A stretch of DNA of 64,000 nt from Cytospora piceicola (Eukaryota; Ascomycota; Sordariomycetes; Diaporthales; Cytosporaceae), in assembly GCA_023375675.1 (NCBI GenBank), contig JALQBC010000025.1, positions 496,001-560,000 of the forward strand, read 5' to 3'. Below the pieces are notes generated by a model. That model saw nothing but the letters and a program-made list of their open reading frames with translations, did no database searches and was not told where the DNA came from. Positions 38,677-50,034 of the stretch are shown piece by piece. A program made the position numbers and the translations under genes. Within the stretch, counting starts at the first letter, position 1; each line of letters starts with the position of its first letter.

Positions 38677-39033
38677 GGCCTTATCATTGCAGGTAGCCCC
38701 AACATCACCCTACACCGTGTAACTTGAAATGGGGCATCACCTGTTACATGTGGGCTGCAAGGCTCTCTGATTCGGGGCCGTGGTTCCCATTACGTTACCG
38801 TAAGGCTGAAGCCCCAGGCCCCATCAGGTCTGGAACACTGCTGAAGTGCTCTCTTCTCTTTTGAGTGCGCCAATCACAGACAGGTCTTTAGCGGCACATG
38901 TATTGTGCCGGAGGGGATCTATTCCAGGGGCAATGGGTCCCCAAGGCCTGGAATCATGGAAGGCTTCCAATATGATATACAAGTTTATTTTGATGTCTAG
39001 GTTCTATAGGACCAAAAGTAATGGACTGTGGTC

Positions 39034-40934
39034 TCACATGCACTGGGCAACTCCTCCCTCGCCTAACGGGCAGCATCGTGTCAGTAGAAGCCTGGGTCAA
39101 GACCGGGTCTGGGAAGGGATGAGAAGGCAACTCACCTCTTATCATCTTTGCAACCGCCTGGAAGGTGCTGATAAACATCACACAGCACCCGAATACCACC
39201 ACCGCCACGGCCACATACGTCTTCCACGACCTCGAGGTCAGCTTGATATAACACAACGGCGGGAGTATATACGCCATGGCGCACGCGCTGGTGGCGCCGA
39301 CCAGCTCGAAGACGGAGCCCAGGTCGCACGTCATGACGCTCAGGATCATGGCGCTGACGACCAGGCTCGTGCTGAAGATGAGGTGGAGGTGCATGTTGAA
39401 GGGCTCGCCGGGGAAGTAGTAGTTGAGCATGACCTCGCGGCACACGAAGGCCTCGAGGGGCAGGGTCGTGAGCATGTTGAGGCCGAAGCACAGCCGCGCC
39501 ACGTTGACCATGGTGTTGTCGGCCGGGAAGTTGTTGAGCACGTTGCCGAGCGTCCGGTCGCCAAAGGTGAGGAAGCCCGCGAGCGCCATGAGCATGCACG
39601 CCAGCATGGACACGCCCGTCGAGTAGTGCGTGACGCGGCTGAAGCGGTCGATGGTGGGCGTCTCGAGGGACCCGTAGATCAGGAGCGAGTTGTGGTGGCA
39701 GACGAAGGCGAACGAGATGACGCTGATGGCCTGGAATATCCCCGAGTTGACGGTGAGGAGCGGGGTGGTGAAGGAGCCGCGGTCGGCCGAGGGCACCATG
39801 ACGCTCTGTATCAGGACGGTGATGATGATTGTCACCATGCTTATCAGGGCAAGCGTGCTCGCCCTTGCAAGCTGTTGGGAAGTCAGCAGATGTCGGGGGG
39901 CAAATCTCGGGGGGCAAATCGGAGTGGGATGGGGGACTCACCTTCGCGATATCTCTATATAGCGTAAGGGGGTAGCTGACCCCCAGGATGAATATAACAA
40001 TCACCGCCCTCCTGTCCGCCAGTATGCCCAGGAACGGCATGTCCCTCAGCCCGGGCCATATCGCCTGCAAGACATGCGGTATCGTGTCCCCCACGACCAC
40101 CCCGAACGCCACCATCCCGCCGAACGCAAACAGCCACTGCGCGAGGGATATGGCCACGAGCCCGCTCTTCCCGAAGCAGTGCTCGACCGTGCCCTGGAAG
40201 CTGTTGGCGCCGCTCAGCTTGCTGTTGACAACGATGAGGCAGATGGTCCAGTCCACGACGGCCGTCAGCCCCACCAGCAGCCCCACCCCGGCCAGGAGCC
40301 CGGCCTGGCGGAACGCGTACGGCTGGCCGATGATGCCCGCGCCGATGATGCTGTTGGCCATGTTCATGAAGGCGGACCGCAGGCCCGACTTGGGCCGGCG
40401 GCGCTCGCCCTCGGCCCACGAGTGCACGTCGCCGCCGTGCTCGCCGGCCATCCAGGGCCCGTTGGCGAGCGCCACCGACGGCGCCTCGATCCCCGTCAGC
40501 AGCGGCGTCCGGTGCTGCCCGCCGCGCGCCCCGTCGTCGAGCTGGAAGTCGAGGTCGTCGAGGCTGTCGCGGTGCTCGTCCTCGTACGAGGCCGACGACG
40601 ACCGCCGGCCGCGGCTGTCGTCGAAGCTGTCGGCGTAGCCGTTGGGCGTCCGCCCCTGGAGGATCGTCGGGTTCGGGTCGAAGCGGACGCGCGGCGGCGG
40701 CGTCTGCGGCGCGCGTGGTGGCTCTTGCTGGGGGTGGTGGTGGTGGTGGTGGTGTTCTTGCTGCCCTGCGGCCGTGGCCGGCTTGGGCCCGTGGCCGGCT
40801 GCCTCGTGTTCGTCCCCTATGGATGACGCCTCGTCGTCGAAGAGCAGGGCCTCCGCCTCGGGGTCCCGGGTGCTCGCGGGCTCGACGCCGGACTGGTGGC
40901 GACCAGCGGCATGTTGTGATCTGGCCTCGGCCAT
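39034..40934 (-). CDS. AAAP-family amino-acid transporter, Avt2-like
   Basis: Three exons (40934-39942, 39871-39136, 39062-39034) give 585 residues. The first 200 residues form a hydrophilic cytosolic tail rich in Asp, Ser and Arg, with a run of seven histidines near residue 60. The membrane domain starts with SAFMNMANSIIGAGIIGQPYA, the signature of the amino acid/auxin permease family, followed by about 11 helices (LLAGVGLLVGLTAVVDWTIC, AISLAQWLFAFGGMVAFGVV, SVISFAFVCHHNSLLIYGSL, LVGATSACAMAYILPPLCYI). Avt-type transporters move amino acids across the vacuolar membrane. The last exon adds only nine codons (ending AQCM). The N-terminal half is very GC-rich, which creates long spurious antisense frames. 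The substrate cannot be predicted. Confidence 0.88.
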
Positions 40935-41606
40935 CGTTTGTCGGATCTTATTGCGGGCTCATCTTCGGGCTGCGGTCGTTAAGGGTTTTCGGTGCCAGCC
41001 TGTTGGCTGTTTGGATAGCGGATGGGTATTTGTTAGGCTTGAGGCGACCAATTACGCTGTTGATCTATTATACTTTGTTCATCTCAGAAAGAAAGTTAGA
41101 GGGAGGTGGATGTTCGAGGGTCCATTGAACTACGGATCCGGCCGCAGCGTCAGGGGAGAGGCCGCACCGTGGTCCGCCCACGCCGGGCCGTCCGCAAGGG
41201 GGTGTCGACTTGCACCAAATGAGCCAAATGAGCCACACGACACATGTGATTGATGCACAGAGAGGGTTACTGTAGAGACTCACAAGGACGGTTTCATAGT
41301 TTGGTTTGACTTGATTAATTATTACACATTATTGTACAGATTACATGTTTTTATATACTCAAGCCTGGGGCCCAATATCCGGACCCCCAACTGCGTGCGT
41401 ATCCTGACACTTTCCGATCAGAGAAGGGGGGTATCTTGCAAATCAGAAATCATGACGCCGCCCTGCTCCCCATGCCCAAACATCTCCTACCCACCGTGTA
41501 TAATTGAGGCGGAAATCCTCTGCTCTTTTTGCTGGCCGTCCTCGGTGCTACGCCCTTCCGGCTGGGGTATACTTGTCTTCCCTCAGCCTCACCGTCTTGC
41601 TTCCTG
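40935..41606. other. Intergenic between two minus-strand genes
   Basis: About 670 bases. It holds the promoter and leader of the transporter and the 3' UTR of the aspartic protease. A short AT-rich stretch lies at about 41300-41350. No gene. Confidence 0.5.
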
Positions 41607-43083
41607 TTACATCACCATACCGATGACAGCTGCGATGCAGAGTACCGATGAGATAAGGCCAGTCCCAAGCTGGTTTCCCGAGGAAGCAGCTACCGGCGTC
41701 GTCGTGGCTCCAGCCGTGTCCTCCGCAGCAGTCGTTCCCGACGAGGAACCAGCCGAGCTTGTTGCCTTTGCAGCCAGACTCGAGGCTGTGCTACTGGCGC
41801 TCGTGGTGGCGGTGGCTTTGGAAGCAAAGCCTAGGTAGGAGTAGTTAGCAGGAGGTATTCAAGAGATGCAACTACTCAAAAGGAGACATACCAATACGCG
41901 ACTGGTCGACATCAAAGACGGTGTAAACGTTCTTCAGGAAGACATCGCCCAATAACCACGCGCCACTGACAACCTCTTCACCATATACATTGCTCGTGCA
42001 GACGCCACTGCTGGATGGGTCAGACAGCCAGTCCTTGACGGATATTTCGTGATCAACACCGGAGAACGTGATCGTCATGGGCTTATCGGTATCACAGGGC
42101 GCGGTGAACGTCACACCATCTGTGCTTGTCGCACCGGGTATGAGCTTGTGCAGAGCCGCAACATCGTCGGGTGGCCCGAATGCGTACGTCGTACCGGTAT
42201 CGATGTAGGCTAGCCTCTCTGTGACCCCAGCATTGCTACCGTCGAATCCCATGTCATCCAGTGTAATCGCCCACTCGCCATTCGTCGAGGTGTCGACGGC
42301 CGTGTAGGTGATGTCCCCGGAATATTTGCTGGAGTCTATGCCGCCGAAGGTGAGTTCTCCGGTGTTTGGGCCGTCCTCGGCCCTGTTAAGGTCGAAGCTG
42401 AAGACGTTCGACTTCAAGAGCCCATCTTCTTGAACGCTGCTCATGAAGTTGTCCGTCGCCCCCTTGATCATCGCCAGACCCAATATTCCATCGAAAGCGA
42501 AATGCGTGAAGTCGCTCGAGGTCGTGTCTGCTACGCCGAATGTCATGGTGACATCTAGGGAGTTGACTGATATCGAATCTTGGGTCAGTGATCCTGAAAC
42601 CTTTCCGGTGCCGTAGGCTATGGAAAAGTCATCGCCTGTATCTTTAGACGTGGTCGATATCGATGGGTCCCAGGTTGTGTGCATTCCACAGGCTTGTGAG
42701 TCGCAATCATTGCCCATCACCCACGTCGTGCCTGCTCCAGTATCGCACAGCATATATACTGACTGTCCTGTCGACCCCAGGGTTGCTTCGATAAAGTAGG
42801 CGAAGTCTGTTCCATCCTGGTCAATCCCAACACTGCTGGTCTCGGAAGGGGTCGCTGCTGTCATGACCGAGTACGTGTTGTCCCTCTTGGCCGCATATTT
42901 TCGGCCCAGGCGAGCTGACTCCCGGACTGCGACGCCTGTTGATGCTGCCCGGTATCGAGAATTGGTCCTCTGTGAGACCTTAAAAGTCGCTACTGCCTCT
43001 TCGCTCTCTCGGTAGGTCGGGATGAAGGGGTAAAATGCCACAACAGAGGTAGCCCATGATGCTAGAAGAGCAGCACGAAGCAT
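41607..43083 (-). CDS. GPI-anchored secreted aspartic protease
   Basis: Two exons (43083-41892, 41830-41607) give 471 residues. A signal peptide (MLRAALLASWATSVVAF) and a pro-region precede a pepsin-fold domain. Both catalytic motifs are present: LCDTGAGTTWV and AYIDTGTTYAF. The flap region SIAYGTGKVSG and the C-terminal WLLGDVFLKNVYTVFD are also intact. The second exon replaces the usual end (SRIGFA) with a Ser/Thr/Ala-rich stalk and a hydrophobic tail (GLISSVLCIAAVIGMVM) preceded by a small-residue site (ASSGN), so a GPI anchor is predicted. Yapsin/CtsD-type enzymes of this layout act at the cell wall. Keeping the intron would end the protein after SRIGMSPFE, giving a soluble enzyme without stalk or anchor. 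Confidence 0.92.
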
Positions 43084-45333
43084 GATCGATTTCTGTTGAT
43101 GCCGTGAAATCAGAATAGTATATAAAGTTTCTCAACTTATTCCACTTCCAACTTTAGACAACGAAGACTCTGGTCGAGAGACAAGCCGGCTGAATAGACG
43201 CGAGGTCGAACCGGTGGATCACCAAGAACAATGAAGTCCTCAGCACACAACACGCTAACTGAAGAGAACCAGACTCTGGCTCTCCCAGTTGACGGTAGAT
43301 ATTAGGTATTAGAGGTAGGTATTAGATATTACGTGCGGCGCATTGGTGAAAGCCAGAACAGCTCTGACATGCCTCCGAAACTTTTGAAACGACAAAAATG
43401 TCCAAGAAACAAAATGAAATATCCAGAGACTGGAACGTTGTGGTCATCAAGCACGCGGCTAATCCTTATGAAGCAGATGAAGTTCCGAGACAAAAAAAAA
43501 AAAGGGGCGCCACCGGAACAAATGCAGAAGAGAGATGCTGCAGTAGCGAGAAAACGTCTGCAGTATGAACCAAGATGCCGCGCCGCGTGAAATAAGGAAT
43601 AAAGAACCCGGTGAGAGAATTGGTGATGGAGGGTTCGAGGAGTTGATCGATTGGGGCGAAGGAGGAGGAGAAAAGGGAGAAGAAGTACCAAGAAAAGTTG
43701 AGAAAAGTAAAGTAAAGAAACCGAGCGACAGAGCAGGCGGGTGGGCAAAGAATGGCGAGGTTCAGTCAGTGCAACCTTGAGAGGCTTTTCCTTCAAGGTT
43801 GTTGCTGTGAGAGAGTCCTGAACCAACCTCCTGCCTGACAAACTGGAATACAAGTTGACGTGCCGAGAGCGAGCAACTGATGCTACTTCATTCTATGTAT
43901 CGCAACCCCAGACCCACCCATCATCTATCAATATCAGCCGCGAGGCTCAAGACGGTCTAGTATGACCCATCCCCGTTTCCAAAAGAAGATAACTAGCCAG
44001 GGGCAGAACCGACCTAGCTACCTAGGCAGGCTAGGTAGTGTGTATACGCCCCAGCTAGATACTTCGCGTGGTATGTTTGGCCGGATGAACCAACAATATA
44101 TCTACTTAAGTACCTAGGGTAGTCCGTTCCGGACCGTGACCAACTACCACAAAGCCGACATGTCATGATAAAGGTATCTGTACTGACTGCTTCTCTCCTC
44201 CTGCATTGGTGCGGCGTCCGTTGGCAATGGCTGACTTCTGTCTGCACGTTGGAGGCACGAATCGACAATCGACAATCGATTTGTCAAGTAATAACTGTAC
44301 ATACATAGATAGTGATGCCGGGTTTCGATGCAGCATCGTGCCCCTGCACCCACACTGCTACCTACTTGCATTGGCCATATCACGGTTAGGCCATATTGTC
44401 GCAACAAAAAAGAAAGACAAGTCTTCCCGAGTCCTCCGCAGGTTTGCAGATCACCCAAAAAAGAAGAGATGAAAAACACCCGGGTTGCCGGGCTCTCTTT
44501 GCTGCCGACATTCCTCATTAGTAAACACGAGAACGCCCAGGACTTCGCGCCTTGTCACCCGAGATGATTCGGTCAAGGTCCTTCACGAGCAGTCATATGT
44601 ATCTAATGACTGTGTCGCAAACCGGCCTCGAGAGTCCAGGCGTAACACATACGGTACACACCACCTGACAGTGACACGCACACACACCTGCTGAAAAGGA
44701 AAACGGAGACATGTTTTAATTATGATAGACTGGATCGGGTCAAGCCTCATCCAGGGACCAGGGCCGAACAAATCCAAAAAAGGAAAACAAAATAGGGCAC
44801 GGACGGGGTCAGGGGTAGACATGTCAAGACGATAAGTGCGGGGGCCCACATCAATATCAATAGTGTACTTTCTTGTTACATACTTCGTACAGTAAATGTC
44901 CATACATCACAAGGCTGCACTTGAATATTTGGCCAGTTGGCTGAATGGTATCGGGTACCACAGTGACAGACGCACATCAGATTCGGACGTTTTTGTGTAA
45001 CTGCGCCTGTCATGTACACATTTGTAGATCTTGCGCCATGCGGATGGTCCGGTAGCATTCAAGATACGTGAGAGGAGCAGGCTAATTCCGAAATGAGTAA
45101 TGGACTCTACCGAGTTACGCCCTCAATGACCCCCTCCGCCTGCCGGACCGTTCCAGGGAATTGGTGCATATCATCACAGCGGCCGTGCCTGGCAAAGATG
45201 CTCGCAGCTGCGGCCATCACCGTATTGAGGACGTCTCGCGGCTATGAGATCCTTAGCAAGCGAGATGTCTCGCCGCGTCGCGCACCAGCGGCGCCACTGA
45301 TCCTCCCTCATGAAACGCAAGTGGGAAGCCACA
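43084..45333. other. Intergenic, no supported gene
   Basis: 2.25 kb. The first part is the protease promoter, with TATATA on the minus strand at about 43118-43124. A GATATTAGGTATTA-like direct repetition lies near 43300-43330, and TACCTAGG words at about 44018 and 44108. ORFs up to 174 codons on either strand have no domain. Part of the 3' end belongs to the prenyltransferase-repeat gene. Confidence 0.5.
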
Positions 45334-46356
45334 TCAGGACGGACGGCGCCGGTAAGTCTCGGACCATGAGCAAGCCTCATCCAGCACTCGCCTCCCTTCC
45401 GCGTTCTCGGTCTTTCGCAGCAGAGCCTCCCTGGTCTCGTGGAACAAGGCGAGCCCTTCCTCCCCTGTTGCTCCGGACGCCGCGAGCGTCCTCAGAAAAA
45501 CCCATGTTGACTCATTGGTCCACTGCAGCGACGCCGCGAGTCCGGCAGTCTCCTCGAGCACTGCCGAGCCTCTTGATCCGCCGAGTCTTATGAGCAAGAA
45601 GTGAAGAAACGACCACCCGGAGGTATCGGTGTGGTTGCGATAACACCAATCCTTCATCGCCTCTATCAACTGCTCAAGCGTTGTAGTTTGCTGGCTGTCC
45701 GGGATCAAGCCGGTCAGCCACCGCGCGTGGCACCACGCGTAATAGTTCCTCATATGCCTTTCACCAGCTATCATGACCACATCTTTAATGACGTCGACGA
45801 GATTGGGCTGTATGCCGTGACGTAATGCCGTTTGGGTCAGCCATCGTCTATGGCTCCATAAAGTTGGTGATTTCGTATGCCTGTGGAGCCTGCTGGTAAG
45901 CAGGCTGTCGATGAAGTACCCGTCCTTCCTGATCATGTTCAGCAGGCGTTCCGGGGCCTTGGACCCCTCCGAGAGCGAGAGCCTCTTACGAGCATTAGCA
46001 GCCGTGAGATTCTCTGGGTCCATCAGCAGCATCACGCTTGTGGCAGCCAGGAGATCATGAGGGGACATTGAGCTCTGCATGCCTCCAGCACTCATATGGT
46101 CCTGGAACTTCTTCCGAGCAACGAAAAATGCCTGAACGAGGCCGAGTTTGGAGACAGCGATCGCGTTCCCATCTTGAAGCAAGAAAGTACCGGGCTCAAG
46201 TGGGTGACTCTTGCCCAGGATCTCGATTTCGAGCCGTTCCTCATGCTGCTGCTCGGCTTGGTTGTTGACCAAAACTTGCGAGATGGCCTCATAAGCTGCA
46301 GCTGAGTCCCCGCTCTTCAGAGACGCAATCACGCTCCTATCGAGCGCTCGAGACAT
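45334..46356 (-). CDS. Protein prenyltransferase alpha-repeat protein (Ecm9-like)
   Basis: A single exon encodes 340 residues. Typical PPTA repeats are visible: SPTLWSHRRWLTQTAL, MRNYYAWCHARWLTGL and TSGWSFLHFLL, each with the conserved Trp and Arg/His pattern of farnesyl/geranylgeranyl transferase alpha subunits. Length is close to that of an alpha subunit, but the repeats are fewer and degenerate, as in the fungal Ecm9/PTAR1 group whose catalytic role is unclear. PTAR1 in animals is the alpha subunit of GGTase type 3; whether fungi have that activity is not known to me. The end (DEACSWSETYRRRPS) fits the usual C-terminal helix. The true alpha subunits Ram2 and Bet4 are more regular than this protein. 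Confidence 0.8.
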   Translation of the reverse strand: MSRALDRSVIASLKSGDSAAAYEAISQVLVNNQAEQQHEERLEIEILGKSHPLEPGTFLLQDGNAIAVSKLGLVQAFFVARKKFQDHMSAGGMQSSMSPHDLLAATSVMLLMDPENLTAANARKRLSLSEGSKAPERLLNMIRKDGYFIDSLLTSRLHRHTKSPTLWSHRRWLTQTALRHGIQPNLVDVIKDVVMIAGERHMRNYYAWCHARWLTGLIPDSQQTTTLEQLIEAMKDWCYRNHTDTSGWSFLHFLLIRLGGSRGSAVLEETAGLAASLQWTNESTWVFLRTLAASGATGEEGLALFHETREALLRKTENAEGRRVLDEACSWSETYRRRPS

Positions 46357-47282
46357 GTCTGCAACAGTTCAGGATCTAATTTGATGCCGCAGAATGCTTG
46401 AAAGTTGCAACTGTCAGCATTCAGTCGATCCAATGAGTTCCAGGGGACTTACAAGCTTGGTCACTCACCATGAGCAGGTGTCGTTTTTCGGTAGAATTTA
46501 CTCAAGATATCAAGTCGCATACATGATCGATATCACTCAAGGGAGCCTTCGAACATGACATCCGCTGTCTCCTCGCGTATCATCAAGAGACTCGCGCCCT
46601 TGTAGTTCGTCGCGGTTATCAGGTGGGTGGGAATATCGGATGGACCTGGAACTTTTTACGTACATTTCCAGCTCCTTACGGCCTTGAACCTGCTTATATA
46701 AGCACCGGGAACTCAATACGGTTCATCAACTGAACATGTACTAAAGCATCAATTGGGTGTCGACAATTTCTATAAGGACATGGCGCTTATGTTTGGAAAT
46801 GCCTTGAAGGTCGTATTTTACGTACTCGGCTGCCGACACTTGGGTCTCGAGACCTCAACAGCCCGGAATAGCATGCAAGTCACGCACAACTCATGATGCA
46901 GTGCCATGACAAAGGATCCCCTGTTTGTATAAGCTCCAGGAACCACAAAGCAATGTGGACGGCGATGGCTAGCTCTGGACCGGCATCACTTTTCGGGGTA
47001 GAAAGAATCAAAATGGCTGCCTCATGTTCATGGTCGTAATCAAGTTGATTATCTGCAGTGCTGCCCTGCAGTTTAGCACCCGTGGTATAGTGCTCCAGTG
47101 CTCCCTCCTCATATCTTTGTCTTTCCATAATGATTCGCCAAGCTATGCATGTGCCACACTGTGCATACTTGATGTCGCATGCGTATCTGTCGCAACACGA
47201 CCGACGGGCGACCGATGCCTACCCGCCAATAGTGATTCCTTCCGCGATTCGTCTCGAGCAACCCCAGCCAAGGTCTCGATGC
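46357..47282. other. Intergenic between two minus-strand genes
   Basis: About 930 bases, with only short ORFs. It comprises the 5' region of the PPTA-repeat gene and the 3' UTR of the Sec61-gamma gene. Nothing else seen. Confidence 0.5.
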
Positions 47283-47776
47283 TTATGCGCCACCAACGAG
47301 GATGTTGTTCAGAGGAATGTGGATCAGCTTGACGACGTATCCGACGAAGCCCATGATCAGGACTGGAACAAAGATGTCAGCATTGAGGTCATATGTGTGA
47401 AGTACGTTGCGAAGGTCGAGTTCGGTGAAAGGTGCAGACGATCATGTGGTATCATTTGCGCGCAATTGTTTCAGGGCAGCTGAGTTCGATTGATGCGAGG
47501 GGAGATTCGTGTAAGCACTTACAGCCCATGCCAACTGCTTGTGAGATCTATACAACCTTGGGGTTAGCCTGAGGTCGACAATAGCATGCCTATGGGAAAA
47601 ACGCACCTTGATGAACTCCTTCTGGTCGGGTTTTTGGCACCTCGTCACTGTAGCACCTAGCGTCAGACGTTGCAACATCACAGAAAGATGATTATAGGAA
47701 GTAGCGTACTGAATTGCATGCCATCCTTGACGAACTCCCGGGGCGCCTCGAGGATCTCTGACACTTGGTCGGCCAT
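47283..47776 (-). CDS. sss1: Sec61 gamma subunit (Sss1)
   Basis: Four short exons (47776-47710, 47647-47607, 47547-47523, 47362-47283) encode 70 residues, exactly the usual size of Sec61-gamma/SecE. The protein clamps the Sec61 translocon in the ER membrane. The N-terminal amphipathic part (MADQVSEILEAPREFVKDGM) leads to TRCQKPDQKEFIKISQAVGM, the family hallmark, and a single helix (FLIMGFVGYVVKLIHIPLNN) before the end ILVGGA. Exon 3 is only 25 nt. All phases join without error. The gene is divergent from Nop15, with 413 bases between the starts. It is too short and too divided to appear as one long open frame. Confidence 0.95.
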
Positions 47777-48189
47777 TATTACTGATTTATTGTGAATTTC
47801 TGGAGGACGAAAAGAGGGACTGGTCGATGGTGAAAAGGACTGGATGTATTGTCGTTGGGGAGGTTGCTTGAAGAAGTTGTTGATTGTCGAAGATGTGGAG
47901 GAGCGAAAGGGTCGAGTTGAAGTTCTGCCAAACACGTCGCCTCATCAAGGCGCATTGGATTCGCATTGCTGGCCTTCCCGGCCGGCGCCAGTCTTACAGG
48001 GGTGTTAGAATGGCCTGGCCGGCCCCCAGGGTCCCTTGGCGGGTCTCAGTGGCTGACCGCCCTTGGCAGAATTTCAGAAAAAGTTCCCAGGTGAAGAGTT
48101 AAAAGCTGATAGCGGCACATGAGCTTCTTCACTGTGCAACTGTTCCAAGAAAACATTATCAATCCTTTGAACATCAAAACCCGCCCAAT
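47777..48189. promoter_or_regulatory. Shared divergent promoter, sss1 / nop15
   Basis: The 413 bases between the two ATGs must serve both genes. The GC-rich middle (about 47975-48070) is flanked by A/T-richer leader sequence. Confidence 0.55.
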
Positions 48190-50034
48190 ATGCCGGTAGA
48201 ACTGAGACCTAGAAGGACTAAGGGTATGTCAATCATTGTTGCCTCCCAAACAAAGTGTGCCTTAGCTAACAAGACAATCGATAGCTGCGGCCTCGAACGA
48301 GGCGGTCGACGAGACCCCGAAGTCAAAGACTGCAAAGAGCCCCAAGTCCTCGTCCTCGAAGCGCAAGGGTAAGAATAACTGTCCTGGATTGTTCTGTTCA
48401 ATGTGGGAAATACCGTTCTGACAGATTTGCAGCCAATGAGGATGTCTCTCCCTCCGCTACGAAGAAGCAGAAGTCCGCGAAGACCCCAGCCAAGATGAAG
48501 GACGTCCTGGCTGCTCCCACGGAACCCGAAGCCGAGGCCGAAGCCGAGAACTCAACACCTGCGCCCATGGCCAAGAAGGAGAAGGCAACGCCCAAGTCCA
48601 ACAAGAAAGAGAAGACCCCCGTCAAGGCCAAGGAGACTCCCAAGAGCGAGCCTAAGAAAATCGAGACCCCCGCGTCTAAGTCCAAGAAGGAGAAGACTCC
48701 CGTCAAGGCAAAGGAGACCCCCAAGGCTGAGCCCAAGCAAGTCGAGACTCCCAAGACCAAGAAGGAGAAGACTCCCGTCAAGGCAACGGAGACTCCCAAG
48801 ACCAAGGCCAAGGTCGAGACGCCTGCTTCCAAGTCTAACAAGAAGGAAAAGACCCCTGCCAAGGCAAAGGAGACCCCCAAGGCCGAGCCCAAGGACGACA
48901 AGACCCCGAAGAAGACACCGAAGTCCAACAAGAAGACCGCAAAGAAGGCAGAGCCCGAGGAAGATGTCGTTGAGGACGTGGAGGAAGCAGCCACAGCCCC
49001 TGAGGCAGAGGACACCTCCGACGAGGAGGCCGACGAGCAGACCAAGGCTCTTGTTCAGACCGTCGACAGCGGAGATGAGGATGAGGAGGTCTCTGGTGCC
49101 CTGGTCTTCGAGGAGGGACAGGACGTCGGCAAGATCCCCGCCATCTCTAAGAAGGAGAAGAAGGCTTTGAAGGCCCTGAAGGCAGCCAATGCTCCGAAGG
49201 AGAAGGTCGAGACCGGAGTCATCTACATCGGACGTCTGCCCCACGGTTTCTACGAGCATGAGATGAAGAACTACTTCAGCCAGTTTGGCCCCATTAAGAA
49301 CTTGAGGGTCTCAAGGAACAAGAAGACCGGCAAGGCGAAGCACTTCGCGTTTGTCGAGTTTGAGGATGCCAGCACCGCCGAGATCGTGGCCAAGACCATG
49401 GACGTAAGTATCCCTCTGTGCAACTCCCTGCTGAAACTTTTTGCTGACTTTCCACCCAGAACTACCTGCTTTTCGGCCACATCCTCAAGTGCAGTGTTAT
49501 TCCCAAGGCACAGGTCCACAGCGACCTCTTCAAGGGCGCAAACAAGAGATTCAAGGTATGCTGATAACCGGTTACGTTGAATAAGCGACTCATGCTGACT
49601 CTTTCTACTAGTCGATACCTTGGAACAAGATGCAGGGTAAGGAGATGGAGCGACCGAAGCTTGAGGACCAGTGGACCAGGAAGATTCAGCGCGAGAACAA
49701 GAAGCGAGCCGTCAGAGCCAAAAACCTGGAGGCTTTGAACTACAAGTTCAACGCGCCGGAGGTCAAGTCGGTTGCTGATGCAGCAGCTGCAAAGGCTATC
49801 AAGGCGCCAGAGGAGGAGGCTCCCAAGGCCATCGAGGCACCGCCTACGGCTGAGACCAAGACTGCTGCTCCTGCTGAGGCCGTGGAGGAGCCCAAGGAAG
49901 AGGCAGAGGAGCAGAAGGACGAGGAGACCCCGGCGAAGAAGCCCAGAGGCCGTGGCAGACCTGCAAAGACGCCTCCAAAGACGGCCAAGGCGACGGAGAC
50001 ACCTAAAAAGGCCGTCCGTAAGGCCAAGGCATAA
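48190..50034 (+). CDS. nop15: Nop15-type nucleolar RRM protein
   Basis: Five exons (48190-48223, 48285-48368, 48433-49403, 49460-49555, 49612-50034) give 535 residues. The middle RRM (about 299-375) reads GVIYIGRLPHGFYEHE, LRVSRNKKTGKAKHFAFVEF and YLLFGHILKCSVIP. The following VHSDLFKGANKRFKSIPWNK and the basic helix QWTRKIQRENKKR are diagnostic of yeast Nop15 and human NIFK, which act in 60S subunit assembly and ITS2 processing. The long N-terminus is Lys/Pro/Thr-rich with four tandem units of about 25 residues built on KKEKTPVKAKETPK, and the C-terminus ends in an AT-hook-like GRGRPAKTPPK. The yeast protein is about 220 residues, so the low-complexity extensions are the main novelty. An acidic stretch precedes the RRM. 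Confidence 0.92.
48604..48915 (+). repeat. Four tandem coding repeats in Nop15 (KKEKTP units)
   Basis: Four imperfect units of about 75-80 bases, each encoding KKEKTP[VA]KA[KT]ETPK followed by a short variable spacer (SEPKKIETPASKS, AEPKQVETPKT, TKAKVETPASKSN, AEPKDDKTPKK). Such units vary readily in copy number between strains. Confidence 0.8.

Larger units (their letters stand above)
37894..39033. promoter_or_regulatory. Promoter of the Cys-rich gene and 3' flank of the transporter
   Basis: About 1.1 kb. It contains a likely TATA box at 38028-38033 (minus strand), a CT/GACA-rich tract near 38100-38120, a G-rich tract at 38145-38165 and a long (TG)n microsatellite at 38649-38676. No gene seen. 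Confidence 0.45.

Noticed and set aside
45174..45380. Possible frameshifted extension of the PPTA-repeat gene
   Set aside because: The frame after the stop is open for 68 codons, but the protein already ends in a typical C-terminal helix (SWSETYRRRPS), and no donor/acceptor pair joins the frames.
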